Assembly (NCBI GenBank): GCA_005800795.1
Contig: SYEN01000280.1
Coordinates: 1 to 8,433 of the forward strand
Direction: 5' to 3'
Length of the DNA stretch: 8,433 nt
From: Burkholderiales bacterium
Lineage (GTDB): Bacteria; Pseudomonadota; Gammaproteobacteria; Burkholderiales; SG8-41
The notes under the pieces were generated by a model, which worked only from the letters and a program-made list of their open reading frames with translations, did no database searches and was not told the origin of the DNA. This document shows, in pieces, positions 5,349 to 8,433 of this stretch. The translations under genes and the position numbers were made by a program. Each line of letters opens with the position of its first letter. Position 1 is the first letter of the stretch.

Positions 5349-6551
5349 GTGCGACTATCCACGGTAACCCGCGAACAATTGCCTGAAGACCAGCGGCGCT
5401 TTTTTGACGCGGTGGGCGCCATACGCCGACGACCGGTAAGCGGGCCGTTTATTGTCACGTTAAACAGCAGTCCCGATCTCGCTTCGCGCTTTGCACACTT
5501 GGGGCATTACTTTCATGCGCGCGGGCAGGCTGACGAATCGATCCTGTCGGCGCGGGTGCGCACCTTTGTCGCGCTGGTTGGATCGCGCCTGCTCGATGTG
5601 CCCTATGAATGGAACGCGTGGGTGGGCTGGGCACAGGAAGCTGGCGTACCGCAGGAAACGGCCGACGCCATCCGCGAAGGCCGCCCGGCACCCAACCTCA
5701 CCGCCGAAGAAGCGTTGGTGCAGGATTTTTGCACGCAACTGGCTACCGGCCGTCACTGCGTGAGCGACGCCACCTATCAGGCGGCACTCAAACATTTCGG
5801 CGAACAGGGCGTGGTGGAACTGGTGGTATGTCTGGGCTATTTTGCGATGATTGCGTTTCCGCTTAACGCCTTCGAGATCGAAATGTCGGCGGCGCAACTG
5901 GCGCTGCGCAAATCGTTTGTGCCGCTGAGGGTACTGGCGTTTTCAGGCGCGGTGCAGCGGCAAGCGCCGGCGTTTGAAACCCTGCGCGCAGACGATGCAA
6001 AGGCTCGCATAACCCGCATCACCCGGCACGCCGATCTGAAACACGCGGATCAGCATTATCTTGACCGCGTCATCCGCAAGCGCGGGCATGTCTCCGCGCT
6101 GTTTCAGGTGCTGCTGCATACGCCGGATGTCGCCGACAGAATGGCCACGGTTGGTGAGTTTTTTCTCTATGAGACCGTGTTACCGCCCGAATTGCGCACG
6201 CTGGTGTGGCTTGTCACCGCGCGCGATTTCGATAGCGAATATGCCTGGCAAGCCAGCATCCACCCGGCACGGGCTGCAGGACTGCCACAATCGCAGATTG
6301 ATGCCCTGCGGCTCGGCGAGGTGCCCGCAAACGTGTCCGAGCGGCAAGCCACCGTCATCGCGTTTTGCCATGAACTGATGCGCGGCAACCACCACGTGTG
6401 CGATGCCACGTACGACGCCACCGTCAAACATTTCGGTGTTCCAGCCACCATCCAGATCGCCGCCTCACTGGGCTATATTGCCATGATATGTTGCGTCGCC
6501 AATGCGTTTGGGTTGCCGCCGCAGAGCGATGATGACCAGCCTGCGCTATAG
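5349..6551 (+). CDS. Tandem carboxymuconolactone decarboxylase (CMD/AhpD-like) double-domain protein
   Basis: A 400-residue protein made of two homologous halves. The halves align through LPED-RRFFDAVG-type and ITRHADLKHADQHYLDRV-type openings, YEWNAW (86-91) against YAWQAS (298-303), and DATYQAALKHFG (140-151) against DATYDATVKHFG (352-363), followed by a hydrophobic LGY-F/I-AMI helix in each. The fold suggests the CMD/AhpD superfamily, all-helical proteins acting as decarboxylases, hydrolases or peroxidases. The AhpD CxxC is absent from both halves, so peroxidase activity is unlikely; the usual EWxxH of many CMD proteins reads EWNAW and AWQAS, so the acid-base His is also missing. I chose GTG at 5349 because a TATAAT overlaps the extra codons of the alternative GTG at 5304 (415 residues). 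The MazG-like gene follows three bases after the stop. Confidence 0.83.
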   Translation: MRLSTVTREQLPEDQRRFFDAVGAIRRRPVSGPFIVTLNSSPDLASRFAHLGHYFHARGQADESILSARVRTFVALVGSRLLDVPYEWNAWVGWAQEAGVPQETADAIREGRPAPNLTAEEALVQDFCTQLATGRHCVSDATYQAALKHFGEQGVVELVVCLGYFAMIAFPLNAFEIEMSAAQLALRKSFVPLRVLAFSGAVQRQAPAFETLRADDAKARITRITRHADLKHADQHYLDRVIRKRGHVSALFQVLLHTPDVADRMATVGEFFLYETVLPPELRTLVWLVTARDFDSEYAWQASIHPARAAGLPQSQIDALRLGEVPANVSERQATVIAFCHELMRGNHHVCDATYDATVKHFGVPATIQIAASLGYIAMICCVANAFGLPPQSDDDQPAL

Positions 6552-6554
6552 CCC

Positions 6555-6914
6555 ATGAAAAATCCGGCTGACCGTCTGGAAGACCTGCGTGCACGCGTGG
6601 ACGCCTTCGCGAACGACCGCGACTGGGACCAGTTTCATAATCCCAAGAATCTCTCCATGGCGCTGGCGGGCGAAGTGGGCGAGTTGCTGGAGCATTTCCA
6701 GTGGCTGACATTGGAGCAAGCCGCCAACCTGCCGTCCGCCACACGCAAGGAAGTGGCGCTCGAATGCGCGGACGTACTGCTCTACCTGATTCGCCTCGCG
6801 GATAAACTCGACATCGATCTGGTTGCCGCCGCTGAAGAAAAACTTGAACTCAACGCAGAAAAATATCCCGCAGAAAAATTTCGCGGCTCGGCGGCGAAGT
6901 ATGACAAACTCTGA
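6555..6914 (+). CDS. MazG-like nucleotide pyrophosphohydrolase (dCTPP1/RS21-C6 type)
   Basis: A 119-residue all-alpha NTP pyrophosphohydrolase, expected to hydrolyse (d)NTPs, perhaps dCTP or modified cytidine nucleotides, to the monophosphate and pyrophosphate, cleaning the cytoplasmic nucleotide pool. The metal-binding pattern is clear: E40-VG-E43-LLEHFQW and E70-CA-D73-VLLYLIRLADKLDID, with the early WDQFHNPKNLSMALAGE block and the late NAEKYPAEKFRG typical of the dCTPP1-like branch. Length is normal and all four acidic ligands are present. The ATG begins three bases after the stop of the double-CMD gene with no good ribosome-binding site of its own, so translational coupling is likely. The functional link between the two is unclear. 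Confidence 0.92.
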   Translation: MKNPADRLEDLRARVDAFANDRDWDQFHNPKNLSMALAGEVGELLEHFQWLTLEQAANLPSATRKEVALECADVLLYLIRLADKLDIDLVAAAEEKLELNAEKYPAEKFRGSAAKYDKL

Positions 6915-6920
6915 AAAGCC

Positions 6921-6996
6921 GTGAAACGTGAATAATAAAACGTGAAAGGTAAATCCAGGTACTTGGCAAACACTCACTTTATATTTCACGTTTCAC
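6921..6996. repeat. Intergenic inverted repeat built of GTGAAACGTGAA / TTCACGTTTCAC
   Basis: The arm GTGAAACGTGAA (6921-6932) is the exact reverse complement of TTCACGTTTCAC (6985-6996); with two mismatches the pairing extends to 19 bases per arm (6921-6939 with 6978-6996), enclosing 38 bases. Additional units CGTGAAA (6941-6947) and TTTCACG (7005-7011) flank or lie within it. It fills the gap between the MazG-like gene and rlmJ. No T-run follows, so it is not a standard terminator; a small REP-like element or a protein-binding region is possible. Confidence 0.75.
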
Positions 6997-7017
6997 TACT
7001 CACATTTCACGAAGAAA

Positions 7018-7857
7018 ATGCTCTCCTACCGCCATCTGTTCCACGCGGGCAGTTTCGCCGATGTTTTCAAACACGTACTGCTGACAAGGCTGCTGCTTGC
7101 GCTGAATGAAAAGGACAAGCCGTATTTTTATCTCGACACCCACGCGGGCATCGGCCGCTATGATCTGTCGCACCCGTGGGCGCAAAAGGGACGCGAATAC
7201 GAAAGCGGCATCAAAAAGCTGCTCGAACGCGAAGACATTCCGGCGGCGATGCAGCCCTACAGGGACATCGTGCTCGCCGAGAACCCCGACGGGCACTTGC
7301 GTTTCTACCCCGGCTCGCCGCTGATTACGCGTAAACTGAAACGCCCGATCGACCGCATGGCACTCACCGAACTGAACAAAACCGACTGCGCCGAACTGAT
7401 GAACGTGTTCGCCAAAGACCGCCGCGTCAAGGTGCAGTTGATGGACGGCTATCAGGCACTGAAGGCGCACTTGCCGCCGAAGGAACGGCGCGGGTTGGTG
7501 CTTATCGACTCCTCATTCGACCGCGCGCGCGAATTCACACGCCTCGCCAAGGCGCTGGCGGAGGCGCATACGCGTTGGGCTACTGGCACCTATGCAATCT
7601 GGTACCCGATGATGGGCGCGGGCGTCATTCGCGGTTTTGAAAAACAGATCGAAGCCGCCGGCATCCGTAAAGTGTTGCAATTTGAACTGTCGATCCTGCC
7701 AGAAGACGCCTCAACCATGCCCGGCAGCGGCATGATCATCGTCAACCCACCGTGGAAATTCGACACCGAAATGCGCACGCTGCTGCGCTGGGTGTGGTCG
7801 GTGCTCAACGTCAAAAGTGCGGGCGGCGTGAAAGTAAATTGGATTGCGAGAGAGTAA
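7018..7857 (+). CDS. rlmJ: 23S rRNA (adenine(2030)-N6)-methyltransferase RlmJ, with variant DSSF motif
   Basis: A 279-residue SAM-dependent methyltransferase that methylates N6 of A2030 in 23S rRNA during ribosome assembly. It aligns with E. coli RlmJ from the first residue: MLSYRH, ADVFKH with Lys18, YLDTHAGIGRY (38-48, SAM-binding), RFYPGSPLI (95-103), TELN, ATGTYAIWYP and the closing GMIIVNPPWK. Tyr4, His6, Lys18 and Asp164 are at the same positions as in E. coli. The catalytic motif is odd: D164-S-S-F replaces D-P-P-Y, two neighbouring prolines each changed to serine (codons TCC TCA, one base from CCC and CCA). The start at 7018 is fixed by homology; only a weak GAAG precedes it. It converges on the secretion ATPase gene without a recognisable terminator between them. 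Confidence 0.95.
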   Translation: MLSYRHLFHAGSFADVFKHVLLTRLLLALNEKDKPYFYLDTHAGIGRYDLSHPWAQKGREYESGIKKLLEREDIPAAMQPYRDIVLAENPDGHLRFYPGSPLITRKLKRPIDRMALTELNKTDCAELMNVFAKDRRVKVQLMDGYQALKAHLPPKERRGLVLIDSSFDRAREFTRLAKALAEAHTRWATGTYAIWYPMMGAGVIRGFEKQIEAAGIRKVLQFELSILPEDASTMPGSGMIIVNPPWKFDTEMRTLLRWVWSVLNVKSAGGVKVNWIARE

Positions 7858-7881
7858 GTATTTGATTTTATTGATTTTTTA
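7855..7881 (+). repeat. T-rich 27-base segment, copy 2
   Basis: This segment begins on the rlmJ stop codon and matches 24 of 27 bases of 5239-5265 in the same orientation. A shorter relative lies at 981-998 (16 of 18 bases like 7862-7879). It could be chance in AT-rich spacers. Confidence 0.4.
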
Positions 7882-7947
7882 CACAGTGTACTGCACCGCA
7901 CCCGCTGCAATTGTTAACAGGCCTGTTCGCGTTCAACTAACCCACTG
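7882..7947. other. Convergent intergenic spacer
   Basis: The rest of the spacer between rlmJ and the secretion ATPase gene contains a perfect 12-base palindrome AACAGGCCTGTT (7916-7927), which would form only a 4-bp stem. No GC-rich hairpin followed by a T-run is seen for either gene. Confidence 0.4.
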
Positions 7948-8433
7948 TCAACGCGTGGTAGTGCGCCTGTCGCCGCCCGGCGGTGGCGCAGTCTTGAGAA
8001 TTTCATCCACTGTGGTGAGGCCTGAGGCAACTTTCATCGCACCGTTGATGCGCAGCGGTTTCAGACCATCCTTGTAGGCGGCTTCGCGAAACGCCTCCAG
8101 ATCCGTGATGTCGGTAATGTAGCGCTTGACTTCCGGCGACAGCACCATGGTTTCGTATATGCCCATGCGCCCCATATACCCGGTCATGCGGCATTCGAGA
8201 CACCCCTTGCCGCGCGCGGTGGTGCCTTTTGGGTTGGGCGCTTTCCACGGCGCAACGAGATTTTCCCAGGTCGCATCATCGAGATCAACCTGCTCTCGGC
8301 AATGCGGGCAGATGGTGCGTATCAGACGCTGCGCCATCACGCCCAGCAGCGTCGATTGAATCAAATAGCCTGGCACACCCAAATCGATCAACCGGCTGAT
8401 CGCTGCCGGTGCATCGTTGGTGTGCAGCGTGGA
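7948..8433 (-). CDS. GspE/PilB-family type II secretion or type IV pilus ATPase, C-terminal part
   Basis: The C-terminal 161 residues of a hexameric secretion/pilus-assembly ATPase (GspE/PulE/PilB family), which drives pseudopilus or pilus assembly at the cytoplasmic face of the inner membrane. The fragment opens with STLHTNDAPAAISRLIDLGV, the conserved block at the end of the ATPase core. GVMAQRLIRTICPHC follows, then the zinc-binding tetracysteine site (C42-x2-C45 and C78-x2-C81 of the fragment), CRMTGYMGRMGIYE, and a terminal helical region. A TTG at 8391 is only an internal codon: the frame is open to the window edge, so the start, Walker A and Walker B lie outside. It ends with a short polar tail (GGDRRTTTR). 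GspE and PilB cannot be told apart from this part alone. Confidence 0.93.
   Translation of the reverse strand, partial: STLHTNDAPAAISRLIDLGVPGYLIQSTLLGVMAQRLIRTICPHCREQVDLDDATWENLVAPWKAPNPKGTTARGKGCLECRMTGYMGRMGIYETMVLSPEVKRYITDITDLEAFREAAYKDGLKPLRINGAMKVASGLTTVDEILKTAPPPGGDRRTTTR

Noticed and set aside
5460..5897. 145-codon minus-strand open frame
   Set aside because: It lies inside the double-CMD gene, which has clear repeated motifs in the plus frame.
6963..6985. TTGGCA and TATATT as an rlmJ promoter
   Set aside because: Both hexamers look good alone, but they are only 11 bases apart, too close for a sigma-70 promoter.
7968..7989. GC-rich CGCC...GGCG hairpin as a terminator
   Set aside because: It lies inside the 3' coding end of the secretion ATPase gene, is not followed by a T-run on either strand, and is explained by Gly/Pro codons.

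Overview
The window looks like a chromosomal segment of a betaproteobacterium (Burkholderiales or Nitrosomonadales-like). The grounds are a Bug/TctC-type periplasmic binding protein, an RlmJ homologue aligning residue for residue with the E. coli enzyme at its key positions, a GspE/PilB-type ATPase and GC-leaning codon use. No rRNA, tRNA, CRISPR array or insertion sequence was seen, and no gene-free stretch exceeds 300 bases.

Left part, minus strand (about 3701 down to 79): a four-gene cluster. In transcription order these are an orphan Bug-family solute-binding protein (3701-2742), a UGSC-family selenoprotein (2682-2134), a 372-residue partner of unknown function with a WSDGLPVIPPTPERV signature (2137-1019, start overlapping the selenoprotein stop as ATGA), and an isocitrate lyase/PEP mutase superfamily protein with an altered active site (948-79). 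The selenoprotein is the main discovery. Ordinary ORF calling splits it in two at an in-frame TGA (2397-2395), but that TGA sits exactly at the U of a U-G-S-C motif. The reading frame continues with family-typical sequence, and a perfect 8-bp stem with a GTG loop follows at the spacing expected of a bacterial SECIS. The cluster plausibly takes up an organic acid and processes it with a selenol/thiol-dependent reaction; the substrate is unknown. The extreme left edge may hold the last codons of a convergent outer-membrane beta-barrel gene.

Middle, minus strand (5218 down to 3780): two overlapping genes for membrane proteins of unknown function, one with a coiled-coil region, the other with a four-cysteine N-terminal motif.

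Right part, plus strand (5349-7857): a fused double carboxymuconolactone-decarboxylase-like protein, a MazG/dCTPP1-like nucleotide pyrophosphohydrolase three bases behind it, a 76-base inverted-repeat region, then rlmJ, whose catalytic DPPY motif reads DSSF. At the right edge, convergent on the minus strand, is the C-terminal third of a GspE/PilB-family secretion or pilus ATPase, cut by the window end.

The boundary between the two halves (5219-5348) is a divergent intergenic region with an AT-rich tract and a TATAAT hexamer. A 27-base T-rich segment there recurs right after rlmJ (24 of 27 identical).
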